Translations under genes and position numbers: made by a program
From: Litorimonas sp947503715
GTDB lineage: Bacteria > Pseudomonadota > Alphaproteobacteria > Caulobacterales > Maricaulaceae
NCBI RefSeq assembly: GCF_050271975.1
Contig: NZ_CP189850.1
Span: 1,674,001-1,738,000, forward strand
Length of the DNA: 64,000 nucleotides
Reading direction: 5' to 3'
Shown: one piece after another, positions 8,481 to 16,751 of the stretch
How positions within the stretch are numbered: position 1 is the first letter of the stretch
Layout of the letters: every line of letters starts with the position of its first letter
The notes under the pieces: generated by a model
What the model was told of the DNA's origin: nothing
Databases searched by the model: none
The model's input: only the letters and a program-made list of their open reading frames with translations

Positions 8481-10541
8481 TTACAATTTCGCTGTAATTG
8501 AGAACCGGAAATTCCGGCCCGGTTGCGGGACGAGGTCTTTCAGGAAGCTCGTATGTTGACGGGCTTCCGCGTCAAAGATGTTCAGAACCGAGAACCGTAG
8601 CGCCACATTTTCGGCATCCATCGGAGCCTTCCACGTCACAAACGCATTGACGAGGTTATAGTCATCCGTTGGCAGCTCAAACGCCGCGAGGTCATTGGCT
8701 TCCGCCACATATTCCCATTCCGCGCGAAGTTTCACGCGATCTGACTCCGCTTCAATACCTGACAGGACGGAGAGTGGCGGAATGCGCGGCAGGTTGCCGG
8801 AATCCGTTTTGGCCCGCACATATTCGACGAGGGCATCTGCCGAAAGATCAAATTTGCCAACGGTTGTTAGCTCAGTCTGACCGACAGCTTCGAAACCGTA
8901 AAACTCCGTATCCTCAGCCGTGAATTGGAAGATCGGTAACCCGTCTTCTTCGCCGTCTGTTTGAGCTTCAAATATGTAATCGTCATAGCTCGTGTAGAAC
9001 AGGTTCAGCGTCGCACTGTGACCATCTTCGCGGTGACGAATAGCGGCCTCAATACCGGTCGCGACTTCTTTGCCGAGTGTCGGGTCGCCCAGCTCGAACT
9101 GATTTGTCGCGAGGTGGGGGCCGTTGGAGAAGAGCTCTTCCGTTGTCGGCGCGCGTTCCGTGCGGAAGACTGTCCCGCCGATACGCACGGCATCCGAGAG
9201 GTGGACATCCCCGCCGCCACTGACGCTGAACAGATCAAAGCTTCGATCCTGTCCGCCCGTGACGTCTTCCTGATTGGTGCTCTCATAGCGAAGTGCTCCT
9301 TCAATATGGCCTGCTCCGACTTCAACTTCATGGAACGTATAGACGCCCAACTGTTCGGTCATGCTGGGCGGGACGAAGGCTTCTTCACCGATTGCGGCGA
9401 AATCCCTTTCGCGATATTGGACGCCGTAAGCGGCTTTCCAATTGCCGCGTTCGGCCTGAATGGCTTCTGCGCGAATTTCAAAGCCTTCATTTGTGAAGAC
9501 GGTCCCGACTTCGCCGGGGCCTTCAAATTCGGTGTGCTTATAGTCGGCATAGCCGGCGAAAACCTGAACGCGTTCAATCGGGCCGTCAAAGTCCAATCCC
9601 GCATTGAGATCGACACGGGTTTGGTCGAGTTCGATGAAGACGGCTTCTTCTTCTTCTTCCTCCTCACCTTCTTCGTGCTCTTCCTCATCATGCTCTTCGC
9701 CTTCTTCTTCCTCATGGCCGTGGCCACCGGGAATGCCGTAGGTCGTGTTAAAGTCGCTGACCGCGACACCAATAAAGCCGCGCTCGCCAATATAGGAGAC
9801 GCCGCCCGTCAGGCTGCGCGAGTCGACAAAGCTATTGTCGAGGCGGCGGCCTTCGTTGAAATCGTCTGGGGCTTCTTCGCCTTCCTCGGCGAGTTGGGCG
9901 CGGCTCTCGCCTTCAACGGGAATGCGGTAATCTTGGGCTTCACGGAATGTCCCATCGAGATGGAAGACGAGATTTCCGGCGCGTTGATCAATAGAGAAGG
10001 CGCCTTCTGCGCTCTCATCAACCGTGGCCGCGCCAATGCGAACGGAAACATCAGTCTGCCCGTCCGGCACGTCGCGTGGAATGCGGCCGTCAATGACATT
10101 CACGATCCCGCCGGAGCCGGAACTGCCGTAACGCAGCAGGGCCGCGCCGCGCACGACTTCGATCCGCTCGGCCTGTGCGGGTTCAACGGCGACGGCATGA
10201 TCGGGGGAGGCGGAGGAGGCGTCGATAGAGCCCACGCCATTTGTTAGGACCCGAACCCGGTCACCGCCTTGCCCCCGAATGATCGGGCGGGAGGCCCCTG
10301 CGCCGAAACTGGTCGAGGAAACGCCGGGCTCCAACTTGAGCGTTTCGCCGATTGTACCGGCGAGACGGTCTTGGAGATCGTCTCCCGAGAGGATCGATTG
10401 GCCAGTAATGGCTTCGTCAATTGAGCGCTCTAACGGGGAGGCCGTGACGATGATAATGTCCTCATCTGTAACGTCTTGGGCGACGGCAAATGAGGGAATG
10501 AGGAATGCGCTGGCCAGCAGGCCTGTAGTCAAACGTGACAT
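8481..10541 (-). CDS. TonB-dependent receptor with His/Glu-rich loop (ZnuD-like)
   Basis: A 686-residue outer-membrane receptor: signal peptide ending FAVAQ, plug domain (about residues 45-150, with IRGQGGDRVRVL and IEVVRGAALLRYGSSGSGG), then a beta-barrel to the C-terminus. A loop at about residues 273-305 is almost entirely Glu, His and Gly (starting GHGHEEEE), which resembles the metal-capturing loops of zinc receptors such as ZnuD. SSASPDHAVAVEPAQAERIEV in the plug is also typical of that group. The preferred substrate is therefore likely zinc or another divalent metal (inference). A small secreted protein with its own HSHD motif lies just upstream on the same strand. Confidence 0.87.
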   Translation of the reverse strand: MSRLTTGLLASAFLIPSFAVAQDVTDEDIIIVTASPLERSIDEAITGQSILSGDDLQDRLAGTIGETLKLEPGVSSTSFGAGASRPIIRGQGGDRVRVLTNGVGSIDASSASPDHAVAVEPAQAERIEVVRGAALLRYGSSGSGGIVNVIDGRIPRDVPDGQTDVSVRIGAATVDESAEGAFSIDQRAGNLVFHLDGTFREAQDYRIPVEGESRAQLAEEGEEAPDDFNEGRRLDNSFVDSRSLTGGVSYIGERGFIGVAVSDFNTTYGIPGGHGHEEEEGEEHDEEEHEEGEEEEEEEAVFIELDQTRVDLNAGLDFDGPIERVQVFAGYADYKHTEFEGPGEVGTVFTNEGFEIRAEAIQAERGNWKAAYGVQYRERDFAAIGEEAFVPPSMTEQLGVYTFHEVEVGAGHIEGALRYESTNQEDVTGGQDRSFDLFSVSGGGDVHLSDAVRIGGTVFRTERAPTTEELFSNGPHLATNQFELGDPTLGKEVATGIEAAIRHREDGHSATLNLFYTSYDDYIFEAQTDGEEDGLPIFQFTAEDTEFYGFEAVGQTELTTVGKFDLSADALVEYVRAKTDSGNLPRIPPLSVLSGIEAESDRVKLRAEWEYVAEANDLAAFELPTDDYNLVNAFVTWKAPMDAENVALRFSVLNIFDAEARQHTSFLKDLVPQPGRNFRFSITAKL

Positions 10542-10609
10542 GGGAAACTCTTATGTTCTGAAAGGTATGGAGAGCCGTCAGGCGAAAGACCTGCGGTGGA
10601 TATCGGAAT

Positions 10610-10912
10610 TCAGAACTGGAGAGGCGGCCCTCGGGGCGGGGGCGCGCGGCCCTCAAACTGGCAATACTCAACAGAGGTTGGCGCGATAAAGCCTATTTCC
10701 CGGCTTGGCAGAATGACCATTGGCGGGTTATCGGCGGGTGGTGTGATAACAGCCTGTTCCGCTGCGACAAGTGCCACATCACAGGCGACACCGTCATGGC
10801 TATGATCCACGCCACCATTTGTGATGGCATGGGCTTGCGACAGACCTTGGACCGTCAGGAACAAGGCGGCAAAAAGGACCCAGGCGGTCTTTATGAGCGG
10901 GTGTCGCGTCAT
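10610..10912 (-). CDS. Small secreted protein linked to metal TonB receptor
   Basis: A 100-residue protein with an N-terminal signal peptide (hydrophobic core AWVLFAALFLTV, cleavage after SQAHA). The mature part has an HSHDG motif, two cysteines and a Pro/Arg-rich end (GRAPPPRGPP). I do not recognise a named domain; small periplasmic proteins of this kind often precede metal-type TonB receptors. The receptor starts 68 bases downstream on the same strand, so a shared transcript and a periplasmic metal-related role are plausible. The frame and signal peptide are convincing; the function is unknown. Confidence 0.72.
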   Translation of the reverse strand: MTRHPLIKTAWVLFAALFLTVQGLSQAHAITNGGVDHSHDGVACDVALVAAEQAVITPPADNPPMVILPSREIGFIAPTSVEYCQFEGRAPPPRGPPLQF

Positions 10913-10915
10913 CGC

Positions 10916-10928
10916 GTTACTCTATAAC
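10916..10928. promoter_or_regulatory. Candidate Zur-like operator
   Basis: GTTACTCTATAAC is a near-perfect palindrome (GTTAC/ATAAC arms around TCT) lying 3 bases before the start codon of the small secreted protein. Its shape recalls AT-rich Zur/Fur-type boxes. Together with the metal-type receptor it suggests zinc-responsive control, but one 13-base site next to a start codon is weak evidence. Confidence 0.3.
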
Positions 10929-10952
10929 CTCGAATGAGAAACCGTCAACAGC

Positions 10953-12287
10953 CTACATCAAGTCCGGATCGACGACTTTCTCGACCAGCTTTTTCACCGT
11001 CATGCCCTGCACAATAATGGAGAAGACGACGACGCCGTAGGTCGCCGTCAGGATAAGCGGTTTGTATTCATTATCCGGCAGGGACAGCGCCAGCGCGACG
11101 GAAATCCCGCCCCGCACGCCGCCCCATGTCAGCACGGGCACAGCGCCTTTGGTGAAATTTTTGAACGTCCCGATCACTTTCATCGGCACGAAAACCGCGC
11201 AAAGACGCGCCAACAGCACCAGCGGAATCGCAATCGCACCAATCAGCGCATATTCCGGCACGAGGCCCAACACGAGAATCTCCAGACCGATGAGGAGGAA
11301 CAGCACCGAGTTTAGGATTTCGTCAATCATCTCCCAAAAGCCGAAGAGATATTGCCGCGTGTGATCGCTCATCGCGTCCGTTGCGCCCTTATTGCCGATC
11401 ATCAGACCCGCAATGACAACGGCGATCGGGCCGGAGAGATGATGACCGAGTATCTCGATCCGTTGAGCGAGCGCATAAGTGCCCGCCACAAGCGCGAGGG
11501 AGATCAGGATTTCAATCGCGTGTTCATCGATCCGTTTCATTGCTTTGACAGTAATCCAACCCGCCAATCCGCCAAGGATAGCGCCGCCAATCGCGTCGAC
11601 AACGAAGAGTTCGATAACATCCAATACGCCAATCGCGCCGCCGCCCGTCGCGGCCATGATGGGGCCTGCGAGTTTAAACTGTTCCATCATCGCTTGAGAA
11701 CTGTCGCTGCCGACAGCAATGGCGAGGATAAGGGTGAAGACGACAACGCCGACGCCGTCATTGAACAGGCTCTCGCCCGCAATTTTTGTCTCCAGTGATT
11801 TCGGCATTTTCACCGTTTTCAGAATGGACAACACGGCCACCGGGTCTGTCGGCGAAATCAGCGAGCCGAAGACGAGCGCCCAGATAAACGGAATATCGAT
11901 ATTCAGCAGCTGCGCGAGGCCCCAGAATCCTGTGCCGACAATAAAAGTCGACAGCACAACGCCGAATGTCGCCATGGATCCAATCGCCCATTTCGCATCG
12001 CGCAATTTGCCGAGGTCAACATGCAATGCCCCCGCAAAGAGCAGGAAGCCCAGCATGCCCTTCATCAGGGTCTCGTTAAAATCAATCTGCCCCAACCCGG
12101 CCTGTATCGTATCGGTCAGGCCGACGCTCGGCACGAAGATTTCCAGCGCCATGAGGATGAAACTCGCGAACAGCGCCATCACGAGCAGGCCAATTGTGTG
12201 CGGTAATTTCAGGTAGGCGCGGTTGATCCAGGACAGGATAGCGGAGAGGACGAGCAGCGAGGCGGCGATTTCAAATAGTGATAACAT
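10953..12287 (-). CDS. CPA1-family Na+(K+)/H+ antiporter
   Basis: A 444-residue inner-membrane antiporter with about 12 hydrophobic segments. Ion-binding signatures of the CPA1/NhaP group are present: SPTDPVAVLS with Asp148 and GESLFNDGVG with Asn176-Asp177. It exchanges monovalent cations for protons in pH and salt homeostasis, consistent with a marine or saline habitat. It ends 40 bases upstream of the small secreted protein and could be the first gene of a three-gene run with the TonB receptor, although no functional link is obvious. Confidence 0.9.
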   Translation of the reverse strand: MLSLFEIAASLLVLSAILSWINRAYLKLPHTIGLLVMALFASFILMALEIFVPSVGLTDTIQAGLGQIDFNETLMKGMLGFLLFAGALHVDLGKLRDAKWAIGSMATFGVVLSTFIVGTGFWGLAQLLNIDIPFIWALVFGSLISPTDPVAVLSILKTVKMPKSLETKIAGESLFNDGVGVVVFTLILAIAVGSDSSQAMMEQFKLAGPIMAATGGGAIGVLDVIELFVVDAIGGAILGGLAGWITVKAMKRIDEHAIEILISLALVAGTYALAQRIEILGHHLSGPIAVVIAGLMIGNKGATDAMSDHTRQYLFGFWEMIDEILNSVLFLLIGLEILVLGLVPEYALIGAIAIPLVLLARLCAVFVPMKVIGTFKNFTKGAVPVLTWGGVRGGISVALALSLPDNEYKPLILTATYGVVVFSIIVQGMTVKKLVEKVVDPDLM

Positions 12288-12381
12288 GACCCCGTCCTAA
12301 CGATTTCGTAAATCGGGGCAAGCCGGGATTGGCCAATTTGCCCCATACACTTTTTGTCGTGATGAGCGTATTCGGGAGAAG

Positions 12382-12765
12382 ATGACACCTGAAACCCTCA
12401 TCGCGAACCACCTTTCCCTGCGCCATTGGGGGTTGAGGATAGTGCTGCCCGCAATGCTGATTTTGCTCGTGTTGTTATTTGTATTTTCTACAATTTCCGA
12501 AGCCCAACGGTTTCGTGACCATAATGCTACGATTGTCGGCTTCTTTGCCTTCTATTTTGTCCTCGTGCGGGGCGGGCATATCCTGATGATCCGGTCCCTG
12601 CATAAGGAGTTGCTGACGAAGCATGAGGACGCCTATCGCTACGAACTCGCCGCAGTCCATCCAGTCGTCTTCCGTAAGAAGAGTATTGGCGGAACTTTGG
12701 CCCAGATTAAGCGTCGGATATTGGAAGATGCCCGACGCCCGAATGGAAAGCGGTCGAAATATTAG
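12382..12765 (+). CDS. Hypothetical two-TM membrane protein
   Basis: A 127-residue protein with two predicted transmembrane helices: about residues 19-40 (IVLPAMLILLVLLFVF) and 53-72 (VGFFAFYFVLVRGGHILMI). A basic cytoplasmic-looking C-terminal tail rich in Lys and Arg follows. I recognise no family. It is divergent from the antiporter by 94 bases and followed by the long gene-free stretch. Coding character is supported by the coherent membrane topology; function is unknown. Confidence 0.6.
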   Translation: MTPETLIANHLSLRHWGLRIVLPAMLILLVLLFVFSTISEAQRFRDHNATIVGFFAFYFVLVRGGHILMIRSLHKELLTKHEDAYRYELAAVHPVVFRKKSIGGTLAQIKRRILEDARRPNGKRSKY

Positions 12766-13414
12766 CGGGCAGGGAATTGTTGCGACCGCCCATCTTGGGG
12801 TCGGCGGGGCACTCAGATACTTAGCGGGACAGCCCGCGTGGCCGATACCCTTACCGGAGTACCGAAAATATAAGTTTGTTTCGCAAAGGCATCAGCCACG
12901 CGGCGGTGGTTTATATCACGACGGCCCGTATTACGCCCCCGGAGTCAGTGCCTGACTGAACAGATCGTGTTGTAAATACGAAATATCCAGCCCGACCTGC
13001 CGGTCGGCTCTCGAACAGTGATAGGCCCGGCCCCTCTTTGAATGTCACCTCAAAGCGCTCAGCCCCACCGTCTTCCGAACCAGAAGGTGACGTCCTACCT
13101 GTCCCGTGTCCGAAAGAACATCTTGAATATAGCCCGGGTTCGATAAGTGAGGATCATTCTCTTTATAAATGCGGATTGGCCACCATTACTTAGCGCTACA
13201 AACTCAATGTCATCCCGCTCGCAACGCAGTGGAGATGCGGGACCTATCGTCTGCAAACCTAACCTAAGGCCCTGTAATCGTTAGGCCCCGCATCTGCGCC
13301 CTTTAGGCTGGTGCGGGGTGACATTGGTTTGTAATTTAAGAGAGACTTATAACCCCGAAGGCGGGGATTAAGTTTCCTGTAAATGCGGTTTGGACAAATA
13401 TGGGCTTTTAGACT
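12766..13414. other. Gene-free stretch with many potential hairpins
   Basis: No convincing protein gene lies in these roughly 650 bases on either strand. The first 320 bases contain successive potential helices on the plus strand: GCGGGC/GCCCGC around a CGAC/GTCG hairpin; GTGGCCGAT/ATCAGCCAC with one mismatch; GTCAG/CTGAC with a three-base loop; CCGACC/GGTCGG with a four-base loop; and GTCACCT/AGGTGAC. I looked for tmRNA, RNase P RNA, SRP RNA and 6S RNA core motifs and did not find them. The stretch may encode an unassigned structured RNA or be decayed sequence. The last third contains the palindromic element at 13205-13326. Confidence 0.4.
13205..13326. repeat. Nested palindromic element (type B, copy 1)
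   Basis: Outer arms CAATGTCATCCCGC (13205-13218) and GCGGGGTGACATTG (13313-13326) are inverted repeats with one mismatch. Inner arms GATGCGGGACC and GGCCCCGCATC also pair with one mismatch, and CCTAAC/GTTAGG sits at the centre. The left inner arm with its extension (GATGCGGGACCTATCG) is the reverse complement of the right inner arm of the element at 15.3 kb, so the two are copies of one family in opposite orientation. Confidence 0.8.
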
Positions 13415-14218
13415 CTACTCGCCAAACACCTCGTTCAAATAGGCCGCAATCCTCACACCACTTTGCTGTAACCGTCGGTCCACATTCGCGCGGTGGGTGT
13501 AGACGTAATTAAAGCTCAAATTCGGTAGGACGTCGCGCCGGCGGGGACCGAGTTCCGAATAGAGTTGGTCGCGAAGGGTAATGCTTTCCGCGATCCAGAC
13601 TTGCGGATCTGTTGTTGTCCATTGGACTCGCATCTCCGGCGTGATTTTGCGCGCCAGCCAGCGGGATTTTTCCGTGTAGGACAGTCTCTCATCCTCAATC
13701 AGGTCTTCATCCCACAGCCGGTGGAGATTTGTCATTTCATCCTTGAACCGGATATCAAACTGATTGCCGCCCCGATCATCGCCGCGGCCCACATGGAGCG
13801 GTTGGTGCAGATCGGCGATGATGTGAACGATAAATCGCAGGGCCAGTTGGCGTTGGGCCGTGGGCACGGACTCGTCTTTCAGCTGCCGCGTGAAATAGCG
13901 CAGCGCGGTGAGGGCATCACCTTCTTCCGGTGCGCCGGCCTGGGCATAGGTCTGTCCGGACGGAACGGTCACATAATGCCAAGGCGAAGCGGTGCGCCGC
14001 CAAAATTCGCTCGGGTTCGAGCGCATGAAATCCGGCCATGTTGAACCTTCCGCTAGCGACTCCACGCCCAGCAAGGCGGAGATGTCGGCCTGCGTCTCGG
14101 GCGTCAGATAATCCTGTGCGAGTTTGCCCGTGACCCGGTGACCGTTCGGACCCCAAGCGGCGGCGGGCAGGGCGTAGCAGGACAGGGCTGCGGCGAGGAG
14201 GGCGGTAAGTTTACGCAT
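13415..14218 (-). CDS. S1/P1-family zinc nuclease
   Basis: A 267-residue secreted single-strand nuclease. The signal peptide ends LPAAA and the mature chain would begin WGPNGH, so Trp22 supplies the N-terminal zinc ligand typical of S1/P1 nucleases, followed by His27. Further ligand motifs are WPDFMR, PWHYVTV, HIIADLHQPLHVGRGDDRGGN and LHRLWDE, as expected for the trinuclear zinc site. It is periplasmic or extracellular and degrades RNA and single-stranded DNA, possibly for phosphate and nucleotide scavenging. Downstream of ruvX on the same strand with a 9-base gap. Confidence 0.93.
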   Translation of the reverse strand: MRKLTALLAAALSCYALPAAAWGPNGHRVTGKLAQDYLTPETQADISALLGVESLAEGSTWPDFMRSNPSEFWRRTASPWHYVTVPSGQTYAQAGAPEEGDALTALRYFTRQLKDESVPTAQRQLALRFIVHIIADLHQPLHVGRGDDRGGNQFDIRFKDEMTNLHRLWDEDLIEDERLSYTEKSRWLARKITPEMRVQWTTTDPQVWIAESITLRDQLYSELGPRRRDVLPNLSFNYVYTHRANVDRRLQQSGVRIAAYLNEVFGE

Positions 14219-14227
14219 AGTGAGTCC

Positions 14228-14680
14228 TTAGTTTCTGAGGCGGTCCAAGACGCCTTGTAAAATATATCCGGCGGCAAGTTTGTCGACATTTTCCGCGCGT
14301 TTCTTGCGGCTCATATCGGCTTCGATCATGCCGCGTGTCACGGCCATAGTAGAAAGGCGTTCGTCCCAAAACAGAATGGGCAAGTCGCGGATTTTGAGCA
14401 GGTTACTCGCGAAATCCTTGACCGATTGCACGCGCGGTCCAGCCGTGCCGTTCATATTCATGGGCAGGCCGATGACGAGGCCCACAGCTTCGTTCTTGGC
14501 ATAAATGTCGAGTAGCTCCGCTGCATCCGGTGTGAACTTCGTTCGGCGGATAGTTTTCAGCGGCGTCGCGATGAGGCGTGTTCGGTCTGAAATCGCAAGG
14601 CCCAGCGTCTTAGTCCCCGGGTCGAGGCCGAGCAGGGGACCGGTCGTCGCGGCAAAATCATCTAGGGTTTGGATCGGCAT
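14228..14680 (-). CDS. ruvX: Putative pre-16S rRNA nuclease / Holliday junction resolvase RuvX (YqgF)
   Basis: A 150-residue RNase H-like protein. GLDPGTKTLGLAISD carries the first catalytic Asp, and FWDERLSTMAV plus a C-terminal Asp complete the YqgF active site. The family is essential in many bacteria and is implicated in maturation of the 16S rRNA 5' end; some members resolve Holliday junctions. The length is normal. It lies between the YdjM-like membrane protein (9 bases upstream) and the nuclease (9 bases downstream), forming a short operon of three. Confidence 0.93.
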   Translation of the reverse strand: MPIQTLDDFAATTGPLLGLDPGTKTLGLAISDRTRLIATPLKTIRRTKFTPDAAELLDIYAKNEAVGLVIGLPMNMNGTAGPRVQSVKDFASNLLKIRDLPILFWDERLSTMAVTRGMIEADMSRKKRAENVDKLAAGYILQGVLDRLRN

Positions 14681-14689
14681 AGCTCGCCC

Positions 14690-15271
14690 CTAACGGAAAA
14701 TAACGAAAGCCGCTAGGAGTGCGATGTAGAAAAACGAGGTGAGGCTGAGCGTGATTTTAACCCATAGCTTCGGAAAGCGTCGCCATAACAGGACGATACA
14801 TCCAAACGCCAAAGCAATTTCGAACAGACTGACCCAACGCGAATGATGGTCCGCATCCCAATAGGAGAGCGGGCTATAGAACCGCCAATCCGTCAATGGC
14901 CAGAAATGGCGGTAAGCATCTTCCGCATGAACGGGCAGGTCGGTCGCCATATGGATGAGCGCGGCAAGGGCGAAGAAGAGCAAGAGCTTGCCCCATGTTT
15001 TTTCGCGTGCTGCAAAGCCGATAATGGCGAGCAGCGCATAAATCGGGATGGAATTAAACCACGCGATGAGGTTCTGCATCGTGGGGCCGAAATAAAGCGT
15101 TTCCCACATTTCTGTGCCGGACACATCGTTGACGAGATACTGGTACGGCGCCCAGAGGAAAAGAGCAGCATCAGGAATGAGAGACCCGATGAGGACGGCA
15201 AGATTGCGCTTGCGATCTCCGCGTTTTGAGAGCGCGGCTAGGGCGAGAAGGGTGTGGGTCGGGGTGTTCAC
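14690..15271 (-). CDS. YdjM/DUF457-like membrane protein
   Basis: A 193-residue inner-membrane protein starting with GTG at 15271. It carries conserved polar motifs of the YdjM-type membrane-bound hydrolase family: THTLLA at the start, GSLIPDAALF in the first loop, and HMATDLPVHAEDAYRHFWPLTDWRF in the middle, with many His and Asp residues that could bind metal. About five hydrophobic segments. A metal-dependent hydrolase role is the family suggestion, not demonstrated. First gene of the run with ruvX and the nuclease. Confidence 0.7.
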   Translation of the reverse strand: MNTPTHTLLALAALSKRGDRKRNLAVLIGSLIPDAALFLWAPYQYLVNDVSGTEMWETLYFGPTMQNLIAWFNSIPIYALLAIIGFAAREKTWGKLLLFFALAALIHMATDLPVHAEDAYRHFWPLTDWRFYSPLSYWDADHHSRWVSLFEIALAFGCIVLLWRRFPKLWVKITLSLTSFFYIALLAAFVIFR

Positions 15272-15300
15272 GGATTAGCTATAGGCGCATGAAAGCACAG

Positions 15301-15419
15301 ATGTCATCCCGCACAAGCCTGAAAGGCGCTGATGCGGAACCTGACGTTTACAGGACGCTAGCTCAATCAAGTTGCGATAGGTCCCGCATCTACGGCTTTG
15401 CCTTCGTGCGGGATGATAT
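15301..15419. repeat. Nested palindromic element (type B, copy 2)
   Basis: Outer arms ATGTCATCCCGCAC (15301-15314) and GTGCGGGATGATAT (15406-15419) are inverted repeats with one mismatch; inner arms GATGCGGAACCT and AGGTCCCGCATC also differ by one base. Same family as the element at 13.2 kb but in opposite orientation. It fills the gap between the start of the YdjM-like gene and the end of the first acyltransferase gene. Confidence 0.82.
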
Positions 15420-15430
15420 GGGAGAATGCC

Positions 15431-16042
15431 TTAACCCGTGACCGCCTTCTGACGCTCCGGATGAACCCCCGTCCAATTTGCATCCACATAGTCCTTTATC
15501 GCGCGTGCATCGACATCAATATCACCTGTCAGCGGAAACAACCGATCCAGCACAACATGTTTATTGGGGCCATCAAAAGCGCAGATGAAGACTGGCACAT
15601 CGGCGGCATAAGCGACGCGCAGGAAGCCCGTCTTATATTTACGGACGAGAGAGCGTGTGCCTTCGGGTGGGAAACCGATACAGACGCGGTCGCTTTCCTC
15701 GATGTATTTGGTGAGTTGTTCGACGACGGCTTTCCCGCCCTTACCCCGGTCCACAGGGTACCCGCCCAGCGCGCGGAAGAGGGGCCCCATCGGCCAGAAG
15801 AACCACTCTTTCTTGATCAGGAATGTATATTTGAACCCGCTGGCGAGCATGGCGAGGGAGGCGGAAATCGCGTCCCAGTTGGAGGTATGCGGCACGCCGA
15901 TAATGACGAATTTATCGACATCGGGCATGCGGCCCTTCAATTTCCACCCCGTCAGTTTCAGCATGAAAGAGCCAAACCCACGCGTGAACGCATTGCCCAT
16001 GCGGGGGCTGTGCGGCGACATATGTGGGTTGTCATATTTCAT
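15431..16042 (-). CDS. Lysophospholipid acyltransferase-like protein (paralogue 1 of 3)
   Basis: A 203-residue PlsC-like acyltransferase. GVPHTSNWDA is the HX4D catalytic motif and FPPEGTRSLVRKYKTGF the substrate-binding EGTR motif. Such enzymes transfer acyl chains onto lysophosphatidate or related lipids at the inner membrane. The start at 16042 (MKYDN) is chosen by alignment with the second copy (MKYEN); upstream in-frame starts as far as 16201 would overlap the neighbouring gene. Third in a run of three tandem paralogues, each about 200 residues and 25-90 bases apart. The actual lipid substrate is unknown. Confidence 0.82.
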   Translation of the reverse strand: MKYDNPHMSPHSPRMGNAFTRGFGSFMLKLTGWKLKGRMPDVDKFVIIGVPHTSNWDAISASLAMLASGFKYTFLIKKEWFFWPMGPLFRALGGYPVDRGKGGKAVVEQLTKYIEESDRVCIGFPPEGTRSLVRKYKTGFLRVAYAADVPVFICAFDGPNKHVVLDRLFPLTGDIDVDARAIKDYVDANWTGVHPERQKAVTG

Positions 16043-16127
16043 AATAAGCGCGTCATACTGATTTTTCGACGCGTGAAAAGAGGCGTCCGTGCATAAGTCT
16101 ATGACAAGGATGTTTAGAAATGGCTTT

Positions 16128-16721
16128 CTAAGTTTTTTCAGGATTAATCCCGTTATATTTCGTCTCGATATAGGTCTTGATTGCGGCATTATCCGCTTCA
16201 ATGTCTCCGGTCAGGTCATATAACCCGTCCAGCACGACCGTTTTCCGCTTTGCATCAATGCCGACAATGAAGAGCGGCGTGTTTGTTCCGCTCGCGATAC
16301 GCAGGTAGCCGGTCTTGTAGCGGTCAACCTTGGCGCGGGTCCCATCAGGTGTAATGCCGATCCAGACTTTCTCATTCTGCGCGAGATAACCCTTCATCTG
16401 ACCCACCACGTCCAGCTGCGCTTTGCGGTCAATCGGAATACCGCCAAGGGCTTTCCAAAGGGGGCCGAGCGGCCAGAAAAAGGCTTCCTTCTTCATCATC
16501 CACGAAAATTTCAAGCCCACAGAGAGCGCGGTGCCCATTGCGAGGATGAGATCCCAATTCGATGTATGCGGCCCGCCGATCAGGACGATCTGTTTCTCAT
16601 CCGCAAGGCGGCCTTCCAATTTCCAACCGATGGATTTGATGATGATATCACCGATCCACCGCGTCAGGGCATTGCCCATGCGGGGAATATTCGGACCGAC
16701 AAACTCATTCTCGTATTTCAA
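16128..16721 (-). CDS. Lysophospholipid acyltransferase-like protein (paralogue 2 of 3)
   Basis: A 197-residue paralogue of its two neighbours. The HX4D motif is kept as GGPHTSNWDL. The second motif reads GITPDGTRAKV: the usual Glu of EGTR is replaced by Asp, a conservative change not seen in the other two copies, which may alter substrate use. The PRMGNALTRW start and GWKLEGRL segment align with paralogue 1. Middle gene of the tandem run, with 30 bases to the third copy. Confidence 0.82.
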   Translation of the reverse strand: MKYENEFVGPNIPRMGNALTRWIGDIIIKSIGWKLEGRLADEKQIVLIGGPHTSNWDLILAMGTALSVGLKFSWMMKKEAFFWPLGPLWKALGGIPIDRKAQLDVVGQMKGYLAQNEKVWIGITPDGTRAKVDRYKTGYLRIASGTNTPLFIVGIDAKRKTVVLDGLYDLTGDIEADNAAIKTYIETKYNGINPEKT

Positions 16722-16751
16722 CAGTCCCCCTCGCGCGGGGACATCCCGCCG

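Noticed and set aside
9640..9725. DNA tandem repeat (GAA/TTC-rich run)
   Set aside because: It encodes the Glu/His-rich loop of the TonB receptor in frame and is better treated as part of the protein than as a separate repeat.
8961..10247. 428-codon open frame on the plus strand
   Set aside because: It lies wholly antisense to the TonB receptor, whose signal peptide, plug and barrel are coherent; its composition (Phe/Ala runs opposite the Glu-rich loop) is that of a shadow frame.
12623..12955. 110-codon open frame extending into the gene-free stretch
   Set aside because: It overlaps the two-TM membrane protein in another frame and has no recognisable domain or ribosome site; the membrane topology of the other frame is better.
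12766..13204. tmRNA, RNase P RNA, SRP RNA or 6S RNA
   Set aside because: No tag reading frame or TTCGA T-arm in a proper stem, no GAGGAAAGTCC-type block, no SRP tetraloop context, and no long closing stem with central bubble were found on either strand.
15398..16096. 232-codon open frame on the plus strand
   Set aside because: Antisense to the first acyltransferase paralogue, which has clear HX4D and EGTR motifs.
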